Origin: Alkalicella caledoniensis
GTDB lineage: Bacteria > Bacillota > Proteinivoracia > Proteinivoracales > Proteinivoracaceae
Assembly (NCBI RefSeq): GCF_014467015.1
Contig: NZ_CP058559.1
Span: forward strand, 62,001 to 126,000
Reading direction: 5' to 3'
DNA length: 64,000 bases
Shown: positions 43,175-50,640 of the stretch, in pieces
Layout: each line of letters starts with the position of its first letter
Position numbering within the stretch: the first letter of the stretch is position 1
Position numbers and translations under genes: made by a program
Notes under the pieces: generated by a model
The model's database searches: none
What the model was told of the DNA's origin: nothing
What the model saw: only the letters and a program-made list of their open reading frames with translations

Positions 43175-43229
43175 ACTGCCAAAAAAAGTTGCCGTTTTTT
43201 AGCCAAAAATACTTGCCAGTTACATAGCT

Positions 43230-43950
43230 CCCCTTGTCACTGAAACCTACAGTCAAAAAAATGCCACTGAGTACTTAGAGGAGGTTTGTGCTAGAAAGTA
43301 TAGCCCTCCTGGTGGACTAAAGAATGAATTTGCTCCTGCTACACTTAAGGATTGGCTGCGGCTATACCGAAAGTTTGGCATTGATGGCCTTTACCCTAAA
43401 TCTAGATCAGACAAAGGGACTTTAAGAAAGATGCCTGATAAGGTCAAAGAGTATATTGTATCTAGTAAGCTTGCTCATCCTAAAAAGACTGCTAAGACAA
43501 TATACCAAGAAATGATTGTTACCGGATTAGCTTCATGTAACGATTTGTCTTTATCTACCGTGCAAAGATATATATCTAAAAACAAGCTAACTATCAAAAG
43601 CCTTGAACCTGTAGATAGAAAGGCCTTTGAATTTGAGTTTGCTAATGATTGTTGGCAATCGGATATCTCTGTTGGCCCCTACCTAAATTTAAATGGCAAG
43701 AAGCAAAAGACTCACTTATTTGCTATTTTGGATGACGCTTCTAGGTTGGTAGTACATTGTGAGGCTTTCTTTTCTGAAGGTTTCCCATCACTATTATCAA
43801 CTTTTAAGACTGCAGTAGCCAAAAGAGGAGTTCCTAAAAAGTTATTTGTTGATAATGGCAAGGTGTATCACAGCAGTCAACTCCAGTTTATATGCGCTTC
43901 AATTGGTTCCATCGTATCCTTCGCAAGGCCATACAGTCCACAATCCAAGG
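43230..43950 (+). pseudogene. DDE transposase gene, middle fragment
   Basis: Continues PLVTETYSQKNATEYLEEVCARKYSPPGGLKNEFAPATLKDWLRLYRKFGIDGLYPKSRSDKGTL (two HTH-type segments), then the catalytic core with Asp in CWQSDISVGPYL and Asp in LFVDNGKVYHSSQL, ending RPYSPQSKG before RIT copy 2, which adds YVKTFVM-stop. The same seven-residue tail is created in istA. Confidence 0.9.
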
Positions 43951-44088
43951 GTTATGTTAAGACTTTCGTTATGTAAAGCTGATGAAACTAAAACTCTAAA
44001 ATACTATGATTGATGCTGATACATCTTTACATAATAATTGATTAGAAGTGTTATTTATAAATTAAACATCACAAGGAGGGTTTGATTT

Positions 44089-45342
44089 ATGATAACAGAT
44101 TTTAAGACATTGATTACTTTGTGTGAAGATGAGTTGAACATTCGGCAGTATAATGCTTCATATCAGCGAAGTATCCTAGCGGAGTGGGGGAATCTTACAA
44201 AATGGATGACTTTAAACAAGTTTAAGGATTTTACCGAGTCTATTGGTTTCCAATACTTAGATGAGACTTTAGGGACCCATATTTCTGTCAAGGGTCTAGC
44301 GAACGGTAAAAAGCTACGTTTACGTGCAGTCCGTATGCTCTCTTCTTATCAAAAGGATGGTGATTTTGAATTCCGTACGCCACGAATTGAGAGAGTTTTT
44401 TATGGAGATATAGGCAATGAAATGTTATTGTATCTATCCTACCTTAGAAGTGAAAAAAATCTTTCTGAGAGTACACTCAAAAATAAGGAACAGTATTTAT
44501 ATGATTTCTTCTGTTATCTAGAAAAAAAATCGCTTAAATTGAATAATCTTTCTGTTGAAACAATGGAGGATTTTTTTAGTTCTATGAAATATTCACTCGC
44601 ATCTAGGCACAACTGCGGTTCAGCGCTACGCATTTATTTTAGATATGCATATGAAAATGGAATTTCCAAATCAGACAGTTCGTTGTTAATTTTAAAAGAT
44701 AATTACAACCATAACTGTAAGCTCCCCACAACTTACGAAGAAGACGAAATTCGCACAATCATTTCCTCAGTTGAGCGAACCTCTGCCACTGGGAAAAGGG
44801 ATTATTTGATTTTGCTCCTTGCCGCTGAATATGGATGGCGATCAAATGATATTGTGAACTTTCAGTTTAACCAAATAGACTGGGAGAAAAATATCGTTTG
44901 TTTCAACCAACATAAAACTGATATGGCAGTAGAATATCCTCTACTATCTTCAATTGGTAATGCCATTATTGACTATTTGAAGCACGGTAGGCCGTCAACA
45001 GATGTACAGGAAATCATCGTTTCCACAGAATCATCAAAAAGGGGTCGGCCACTTTCAACACCGACGATACATTCTATTGTAACGAAGTACATGCGTAAGG
45101 CAAACATAAAGAACTGGAAAAACAAGAAACACGGTCCACATTCTCTACGCCACAGCCTAGCTACAAACATGCTAAAAAAGAATGTATCTATGCCCATAAT
45201 CAGTTCCGTGCTTGGACACCAGAATACTGAAACAACCAAGATATATCTGAAAGTAGATATCGAAAAGTTACGATTATGCCCACTTTCCTTGCCAATAATA
45301 TCTTCAAAACATTACATGGCAGGGAGGTGTAAGCATGAGTAG
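44089..45342 (+). CDS. RIT tyrosine recombinase 1 (copy 2)
   Basis: 417 residues, same protein as 40204-41457 with no difference. Catalytic residues in EYGWRSND, HSLRHSLA and LGHQNTETTKIYLK. GGAGGG precedes the ATG. The identity of both copies implies very recent duplication or gene conversion. Confidence 0.95.
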   Translation: MITDFKTLITLCEDELNIRQYNASYQRSILAEWGNLTKWMTLNKFKDFTESIGFQYLDETLGTHISVKGLANGKKLRLRAVRMLSSYQKDGDFEFRTPRIERVFYGDIGNEMLLYLSYLRSEKNLSESTLKNKEQYLYDFFCYLEKKSLKLNNLSVETMEDFFSSMKYSLASRHNCGSALRIYFRYAYENGISKSDSSLLILKDNYNHNCKLPTTYEEDEIRTIISSVERTSATGKRDYLILLLAAEYGWRSNDIVNFQFNQIDWEKNIVCFNQHKTDMAVEYPLLSSIGNAIIDYLKHGRPSTDVQEIIVSTESSKRGRPLSTPTIHSIVTKYMRKANIKNWKNKKHGPHSLRHSLATNMLKKNVSMPIISSVLGHQNTETTKIYLKVDIEKLRLCPLSLPIISSKHYMAGRCKHE

Positions 45343-46309
45343 ACCAATGTTTAAATCTATTTTTTCTGAGGAAATGTATCATTATTTAGACCATATGGTA
45401 GCAACGGGTCATAAAGAAGTAAGTTTTTGCAAGCATTTACGGCTGTTTGACCGATTTTGTACTGAAAATGAAATACTTCAGCCAGTATTCAATAGTCAAC
45501 ATGCAATGAAATGGATTCAACGGAAAGAAAACGAAGCTAGTACCACCCATTATTCTCGAATCAATGGAATTAAGCAATTTCTGATCTATCTCTGTCGTAA
45601 AGGATATGAAATCTTTGTGACAAGAGATGTATGTTTCAAGCAAACAGATTTCCAACCATATATTTATGCGGAAGATGAGATAGCAAGATATTTTCATGCA
45701 GTTGATACATATGAATCTGCACGTAATCGTAAGGACAGCATTCAACTACCAATCCTTTTCCGATTACTCTACTGCTGTGGAACTAGAATTAACGAAACGC
45801 TTGGTATCAGAAAACAGGATGTGGACCTTGAGGATGGAATCATTAAGCTATTTGAAACAAAGAACAATAATGAGCGTTATATCGTGTTAAACGAAGAGAT
45901 GGCCGGTCTTATGTGTCAGTATGCACAAAAATGTTTTTACCTTTTAGATGAAAAAGACTATATATTTACCAAGTCTAATGGAAGCCGATTAGATGGTGAG
46001 GCTCTTTATGAACGTCATAGGCTTTTCCTTCAAAAAGCAAGAATTCCGTATATTGGTGGAGGAAGAGGTCCAAGACTGCACGACTGGCGTCATACTTTTT
46101 CTGTGCAATCATTTAAGCAAATGGTTGATTCTGGCCTAGATATGTACGTAGCGCTCCCCATTCTATCCAGTTATCTCGGCCACAAAACAATATATGCTAC
46201 TGAGAGATATGTTCGACTGACAATGAGTCTGTATCCGTATATTGAGGATCGTTTTAAAGACAAAGTAAATAAGGTGTTCGGCGAGGTGGACAAACATGAA
46301 ATCCACTGA
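45335..46309 (+). CDS. RIT tyrosine recombinase 2 (copy 2)
   Basis: 324 residues, identical to the copy at 39237-40211. Arg in CCGTRINE, HxxR-like in HDWRHTF, Tyr in ATERYVRL. Overlaps recombinase 1 by 8 bases; AGGGAGGTG box upstream. Confidence 0.95.
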   Translation: MSRPMFKSIFSEEMYHYLDHMVATGHKEVSFCKHLRLFDRFCTENEILQPVFNSQHAMKWIQRKENEASTTHYSRINGIKQFLIYLCRKGYEIFVTRDVCFKQTDFQPYIYAEDEIARYFHAVDTYESARNRKDSIQLPILFRLLYCCGTRINETLGIRKQDVDLEDGIIKLFETKNNNERYIVLNEEMAGLMCQYAQKCFYLLDEKDYIFTKSNGSRLDGEALYERHRLFLQKARIPYIGGGRGPRLHDWRHTFSVQSFKQMVDSGLDMYVALPILSSYLGHKTIYATERYVRLTMSLYPYIEDRFKDKVNKVFGEVDKHEIH

Positions 46310-47315
46310 TTTTGCAATGTACCTTAACAAATATTTTACCGTTTACCTTCCAAATGTTAAGGGTATGACACCATTAACAATTGATTCTTACAGATACACT
46401 TTTATACTTTTCTTGACGTGCTTGCAGGAAGAACTTAATATTTCTGCAAACAGAGTACAGATGTCTGACCTTTCGTATAAGAACGTACTTCTATTCCTGG
46501 AATGGCTTCAGAAACAACGTCTAAACAGTATATCAACAAGGAACCAGAGGCAGGCAGCAATCAATAGTTTTGTAAGGTTTCTAATGTATGAATTTCCTGA
46601 GTGTCTAGATAATTATCAACGAATCGTAGGGATTCCGATAAAAAAAGCACCGCAGAAAGAAATATCCTACATGAAAACAGATGGGGTAAAATTAATGATG
46701 TCTCAGATAGATGTCGCTTCTTCTGGAGGGTTGCGAGATTATGTCATGTTGTCCCTTCTCTATACTACAGGCATGCGTGTCAGCGAACTCATAAGTATCC
46801 GGGTAAAAGATTTATCCCTTTATGAACCATACACGCTTTTACTTCGCGGTAAAGGGCATAAAAGCCGCTATGTACCACTTATGAAGGATATCATTCCTTT
46901 CATCCACCAATATTTAGTACAAGAAGGATATGATAGGCAAGAAAAACTTAGTGAATGGTTGTTTAAGAACCATATGAAAAGCCAATTAACTAGACAGGGT
47001 ATAAATTACCTTGTCGGTAAATATGCGAAACGTGCTAGAGAAATTAATTCGGAGATAATTCCAGCGGATTTTAGTCCTCACAAAATGAGACATACAACGG
47101 CTATGGGACTCGTTGATTCTGGGGTTGACCTAATTTACATACGGGATTTACTAGGTCATGTCAGTGTTAAAACTACGGAAGTTTACGCAAAAGCAGAAGT
47201 AAGCAGAAAGCGTGAAGCTATTGAAGCTGCTAGCAAGGAGATTGTTCCACCGGAAAAAGCACAATGGGATAACAATACTGATTTAAAACAGTGGCTAAAA
47301 ACATTCAACCGCTGA
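46296..47315 (+). CDS. RIT tyrosine recombinase 3 (copy 2)
   Basis: 339 residues, identical to the copy at 38231-39250, with Arg in TTGMRVSEL, HxxR in HKMRHTTA and Tyr in TTEVYAKAE. Here its 3' end, not the 5' end of gene 1, faces the palindromic attachment side. Confidence 0.95.
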   Translation: MKSTDFAMYLNKYFTVYLPNVKGMTPLTIDSYRYTFILFLTCLQEELNISANRVQMSDLSYKNVLLFLEWLQKQRLNSISTRNQRQAAINSFVRFLMYEFPECLDNYQRIVGIPIKKAPQKEISYMKTDGVKLMMSQIDVASSGGLRDYVMLSLLYTTGMRVSELISIRVKDLSLYEPYTLLLRGKGHKSRYVPLMKDIIPFIHQYLVQEGYDRQEKLSEWLFKNHMKSQLTRQGINYLVGKYAKRAREINSEIIPADFSPHKMRHTTAMGLVDSGVDLIYIRDLLGHVSVKTTEVYAKAEVSRKREAIEAASKEIVPPEKAQWDNNTDLKQWLKTFNR

Positions 47316-47372
47316 TGATTATGTAAAGATATTTGCTTAGGACTTTCGTTACTTTAAGGTCTTTTTTCAAGA

Positions 47373-47431
47373 CTTTACATAACGAAAGTCTTAACATAAC
47401 CTTTATTATGTCAAGATTAACATAATAAAGG
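47373..47431. other. RIT copy 2 attachment end with 8-bp centre CAAGATTA
   Basis: Inverted repeat 47373-47401, then CCTTTATTATGT (47400-47411), centre CAAGATTA (47412-47419), ACATAATAAAGG (47420-47431). Same arms as in copy 1, centre inverted. Confidence 0.9.
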
Positions 47432-47957
47432 CAAGATAGAACGGTGGTTTAAAACCCTTCATGAGCAATGGACAAATGCTATTGACTGGAACTCGTTTAA
47501 ATCTATTGAAGACCTTAACGAATCTTTGAATAGCTTTGTTGAGAACAATTACAACAAAAAGGTGCATAGTTCAATCAAAATGGCGCCAATTGATAGGTTT
47601 AAAGAGGATATGCAGCGCCTTAAACTTATTCCTTCTAAACAGGAAATAGATAATATCTTTATGTATCGAGCCACTAGAAAGGTTAAGAATGATGCAACTT
47701 TATCCATAGATAATATCTTGTTTGAGGTTCCAATGAAGTATATTGGAGATAAAGTTAATGTTAGGTTTCTTCCTACTGCTTTAGATAAAGCTTTTATTTT
47801 CTCAGAAGAGGGTAAATTGCTTGATTGTATCTATCCTGTAGATAAGGTCGTAAACTCAAAAATCATCCGAGATCATAACTTAAAGCCCATAGATTTTTCA
47901 GCATTCACACCACAAATTAAGGAGGATATTTCATGTACCAAGCTTATTATGGACTAA
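47431..47957 (+). pseudogene. DDE transposase gene, 3' fragment
   Basis: Resumes KIERWFKTLHEQWTNAIDWNSFKSIEDLNESLNSFVENNYNKKVHSSIKMAPIDRFKEDM, carrying the catalytic Glu (KIE), then a C-terminal beta domain (LSIDNILFEVPMKYIGDKVNVRF). The three fragments give a 433-residue transposase when both insertions are removed. The stop overlaps the ATPase gene by 25 bases. Confidence 0.9.
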
Positions 47958-48736
47958 CAGCTGACCCTTTCCCTAAAGAAATGGAAGTTAAGAATAGTTT
48001 TAAGTCTAAAGACTTTGAGCAGGCTTTTAGTAGATTAGAGTACCTTAAAAGTACTAAAGGATTTGGCCTAATCACTGGTGAGCCTGGAGTTGGTAAGTCA
48101 TTTTTACTTAGAAGTTTTACAGGTAGTTTAAATCCTAATTTATACAAGGTAGTCTATATACCAATTTCAACTCTTACAGTATCTGATTTTTACAGAGCAC
48201 TATGTGATGGACTAGGAGTAAACCCATCCTTTAAGAAGGTACAGCTATTTAAGCAAATTCAAGAGGCTATCTATACATACCATAGTAAAAATGTTACTCC
48301 TGTGATAATTTTGGATGAGGCACAATTTCTAAAAAACTCTGTTCTTGATGATCTACGAATTATATTTAACTTTGAAATGGATTCAAAGGATTATTCAATA
48401 GTTATATTAGCTGGTCAGACTCCTTTTATTACCCAAATTAACCGACAAACTCATGAGGCCTTAAAGCAACGTATTATGGTCAATTATTATTTGAAAGGCT
48501 TATCAAGGGATGAAACAAAGGAGTACATCGTTTCGAGATTAAAGTTTGCTGGTAGATCTGACCCTATTTTCACCGAAAATGCATTTGAACTTATTTACAG
48601 TAGTACCAGTGGATGCTTACGGGTGATTAACTCATTAGCACGGTTAAGTTTGAACACGGGTGCTAGCAAAGGTCTTGCTTCAATAGATAATGAAGTTATC
48701 TTAGAAGCACAAGGTGAGATAAATATTACTGCATAA
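47933..48736 (+). CDS. ExeA/TniB-like transposition ATPase
   Basis: A 267-residue AAA ATPase: MYQAYYGLTADPFPKE start typical of the ExeA-like group, Walker A GEPGVGKSFLLRSF, Walker B PVIILDEAQFL, sensor ILAGQ, and C-terminal LARLSLNTGASKG. It pairs with the DDE transposase just upstream (25-base overlap, AAGGAGG box), the same division of labour as IstA/IstB or TnsB/TnsC. Intact; its transposase is broken. Confidence 0.88.
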   Translation: MYQAYYGLTADPFPKEMEVKNSFKSKDFEQAFSRLEYLKSTKGFGLITGEPGVGKSFLLRSFTGSLNPNLYKVVYIPISTLTVSDFYRALCDGLGVNPSFKKVQLFKQIQEAIYTYHSKNVTPVIILDEAQFLKNSVLDDLRIIFNFEMDSKDYSIVILAGQTPFITQINRQTHEALKQRIMVNYYLKGLSRDETKEYIVSRLKFAGRSDPIFTENAFELIYSSTSGCLRVINSLARLSLNTGASKGLASIDNEVILEAQGEINITA

Positions 48737-48889
48737 AATCTTGGTATGTCTTCTCCTTCAGGGAGGATAGAGCAATGTGGGGACACAACTCGAGCGCCTT
48801 GGAGGAGTTAAACCCTAAACTCTCCCTACCTTGGGGAGAAGGCATATCATTAAATATTAGGGGTAACTTAAAAGCGTTAAATCCTGGGG

Positions 48890-48917
48890 GTTAGGGGGCT
48901 AGCCCCCTTTTCCTTTT
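48890..48917 (+). terminator. Terminator after transposon ATPase
   Basis: GGGGGCTAGCCCCC followed by TTTTCCTTTT, about 150 bases after the ATPase stop. The intervening sequence contains a second inverted pair (CTCCTTCAGGGAGG...). Confidence 0.65.
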
Positions 48918-48959
48918 GCCTTTAAAGATATTGTATTGTGATTTTGTTATGGTTAGTTA

Positions 48960-49019
48960 TCTTATGGAATGGCCTAATTTGACTTTTTAGGCACTTTTAC
49001 TAGACAAATTAGGCTGGGA
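48960..49019. repeat. Right-end transposase-site repeats
   Basis: Contains CCTAATTTGACTTTTTAGG, TTTACTAG and ACAAATTAGGC, inverse of left-end motifs AAGTCAAATTA and CTAGTAAA. Marks the approximate right end of the DDE transposon. Confidence 0.55.
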
Positions 49020-49329
49020 AAGAGTGAATTTCCGAGGTGGAATTAACTTGCCGTGTAACACTTATGGTCATTCTCACCATAGACTTCTTTTCAACCTCCC
49101 GGCCTATCTCTTACCATATTCCATAGTGGAACTTAGGTATGATTCAGCCGACTTCACCTGGCTTCACACACAATTGAGCTACTACTCTTTTGTGCATACA
49201 GGAGTATCAGAGGAGTAGTTTCAACACGACATGACGGTATCATTCCTACTCTCGATAAATCAGTTGTAATTTACAATTTGTAAATCCCTCCATTTCGTGC
49301 TTATGCACTTATAGGAGAACGTGTCGCAC
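49020..49329 (-). ncRNA. Group II intron 5' end and first part of domain I
   Basis: Minus strand begins GTGCGACACGTTCTCC and continues with GC-balanced structured sequence (AAGCCAGGTGAAGTCGGCTG, GGCCGGGAGGTTGAAAAG) up to the transposon. No credible coding frame. Confidence 0.8.
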
Positions 49330-49531
49330 CGAAGTGGTCTTCGATTGCTCTCTTGCTTTTTCCTGTTATTATAAGAATCTCTTCAATTCCACTATCAATT
49401 GCTTCCTGTATGATATATTGAATTGTAGGCGTATCGACCAAAGGCAACATTTCTTTTGGCATAGCCTTTGTAGCTGGTAAGAATCTCGTTCCAAGGCCAG
49501 CTGCTGGTATGACTGCTTTGCGTACTTTCAT
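49330..49531 (-). pseudogene. galU: galU 5' exon
   Basis: Encodes [67 protein letters not shown] plus the first base of the next codon. [16 protein letters not shown] is the nucleotide-binding signature of GalU. Reading on into the intron adds GATRSPISA and a stop. GGGGGA lies 12 bases before the ATG. GalU supplies UDP-glucose, the substrate of GalE encoded just upstream in the same direction. Confidence 0.93.
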
Positions 49532-49589
49532 TTTAAAGTTGTCCCCCTTCTTTAAGTATTGGGCTGTATTTATAGTAGCCCTTCTATGT

Positions 49590-49622
49590 TTAAATAGCCC
49601 TAAACGGTGTTAGGGCTTTAAA
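49590..49622 (-). terminator. Weak hairpin between galE and galU
   Basis: Minus strand AAGCCCTA-ACACCGTT-TAGGGCTATTT. It may be a partial terminator after galE. Confidence 0.45.
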
Positions 49623-49626
49623 TATT

Positions 49627-50619
49627 TTATCTATTGTTCTGTTCAAATCTCCAAGCATCTCTAACCATACCTTCTATAGTAAGTTCTGCCTTCCACTCAA
49701 GTTCTCTCTCTGCTTTACTTGCATCAGCATAGCATATAGCAATATCCCCAGAACGTCTACCTACTATCTCATATGGAACGTCAATCTCGTTTACCTTCAT
49801 AAAAGCATTAACAAGTTCCAGTACAGAAGTTCCTCTGCCTGTGCCCAAGTTAAATATATTTATACCTTTATCTAAGTTTTCAATGGCCTTTACATGTCCC
49901 TTTGCTAAATCAACTACATGGATATAGTCACGAACTCCAGTGCCATCTATTGTATCATAGTCATTTCCAAAAACGCTTAACTTCTCCAATTGTCCTTTTG
50001 CTACCTTGGTCACGAAAGGCATAAGATTATTAGGAATACCACTAGGATCTTCCCCTATCAATCCACTCTCATGGGCACCTACTGGGTTGAAATAACGAAG
50101 TAAAGAAACAGAAAAGTTATTGTTAGCCTTCGCCGTATCTGTTAAGATCCGCTCGCTCATAGCCTTCGTTTCACCATATGGATTGGTAGTCTTCTTAAGC
50201 TCCATTTCTTCCTTAAGTGGAGAAGGCTGATCACCATATACGGTTGCAGATGAACTGAATACAAACTTTCCAACTCCATACTTTACACACATTTTGCTAA
50301 GCACCATTGTAGAAACCAAGTTATTGTAGTAATACTCTAGTGGCTTGGAAACAGACTCACCTACGGCCTTAAGACCAGCGAAGTGAATCACACCATCAAT
50401 TTCATGATTATTGAAGATTTCCTCTAACTTTACTTCATCCGTCACATCAATTTGATAGAAAATCGGTTTAATGTCTGTTATTGTAGATAGCTTGTCCAAC
50501 ACCTCTATTTTTGAGTTACAAAGGTTATCCGCTATGAGTACAGTATGGTTATTTTTAATTAGTTCTATTGTTGTATGGCTGCCGATAAAGCCTAGGCCTC
50601 CGGTTACTAATATGTTCAT
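49627..50619 (-). CDS. galE: UDP-glucose 4-epimerase
   Basis: A 330-residue short-chain dehydrogenase-type epimerase: NAD-binding TGGLGFIGSHT, FSSSATVYGDQP (catalytic Ser region), YGETKAMSE (Tyr-x3-Lys) and the SLLRYFNPVGAHESGLIGEDP substrate loop. Interconverts UDP-glucose and UDP-galactose for polysaccharide building. A strong AGGAGGTGA box; 20 bases after the flippase stop. Confidence 0.96.
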   Translation of the reverse strand: MNILVTGGLGFIGSHTTIELIKNNHTVLIADNLCNSKIEVLDKLSTITDIKPIFYQIDVTDEVKLEEIFNNHEIDGVIHFAGLKAVGESVSKPLEYYYNNLVSTMVLSKMCVKYGVGKFVFSSSATVYGDQPSPLKEEMELKKTTNPYGETKAMSERILTDTAKANNNFSVSLLRYFNPVGAHESGLIGEDPSGIPNNLMPFVTKVAKGQLEKLSVFGNDYDTIDGTGVRDYIHVVDLAKGHVKAIENLDKGINIFNLGTGRGTSVLELVNAFMKVNEIDVPYEIVGRRSGDIAICYADASKAERELEWKAELTIEGMVRDAWRFEQNNR

Positions 50620-50640
50620 TTGTTGTGGTCACCTCCTATT

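Larger units (their letters stand above)
37306..43224 (+). mobile_element. IS21-family element, itself carrying RIT copy 1
   Basis: The ends are TGTAAATGGTAA (left) and the inverse of TGTAACTGGCAA (right), TG...CA as in IS21. Sub-terminal repeats also match: left GGCAACTAAAAATGGCTAA, right inverted GGCAAGTATTTTTGGCTAA. Both sides carry TAGCT (37301-37305 and 43225-43229), a 5-bp target duplication. Removing it restores the DDE transposase reading frame LIA|PLV exactly. It contains istA (split) and istB. Confidence 0.93.
43951..47430 (+). mobile_element. Recombinase-in-trio (RIT) element, copy 2
   Basis: A second 3,480-bp RIT with the three genes on the plus strand, i.e. the interior is the reverse complement of copy 1. 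The left end again starts TTATGTTAAG right after AAGG, and the palindrome again lies on the right (47400-47431). Relative to the host transposase, the ends keep the same orientation while the interior and the 8-bp centre are inverted. Removing it restores SKG|KIERWFKTLHEQ. Confidence 0.92.
36265..49019 (+). mobile_element. DDE transposon with ExeA-like ATPase, inserted in the intron
   Basis: Between intron domain I halves lies a plus-strand transposon: a small zinc-finger protein gene, a DDE transposase gene (in three pieces), and an ATPase gene. Its ends share repeated motifs such as CTAGTAAA and AAGTCAAATTA in opposite orientation (left 36278-36297; right ~48978-49006), several per end as in Tn7/Mu-type transposons. 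Boundaries are approximate and no target duplication could be fixed. Length without its own insertions is about 3.4 kb. I do not recognise a named IS. Confidence 0.7.
33924..49329 (-). mobile_element. Group II intron in galU, itself interrupted by a 12.8-kb transposon
   Basis: The minus-strand intron starts GTGCGACACG (49329 downwards) and ends ...CTATTGCTAT (33924). Exon 1 ends CCACTTCG (49330-49337), perfectly complementary to EBS1 CGAAGTGG inside the intron (36228-36235), so the intron homed here by the normal base-pairing rule. Removing the inserted transposon leaves ~2.65 kb: ~310 bases of domain I, the rest of domains I-III, the reverse transcriptase gene in domain IV, and domains V-VI. 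The insertion cuts domain I upstream of EBS1. Confidence 0.9.

Noticed and set aside
38147-47430. Assembly artefact producing the two identical RIT copies
   Set aside because: The copies have different flanks on all four sides, each joining correct halves of a distinct transposase, and differ by the inverted 8-bp centre.
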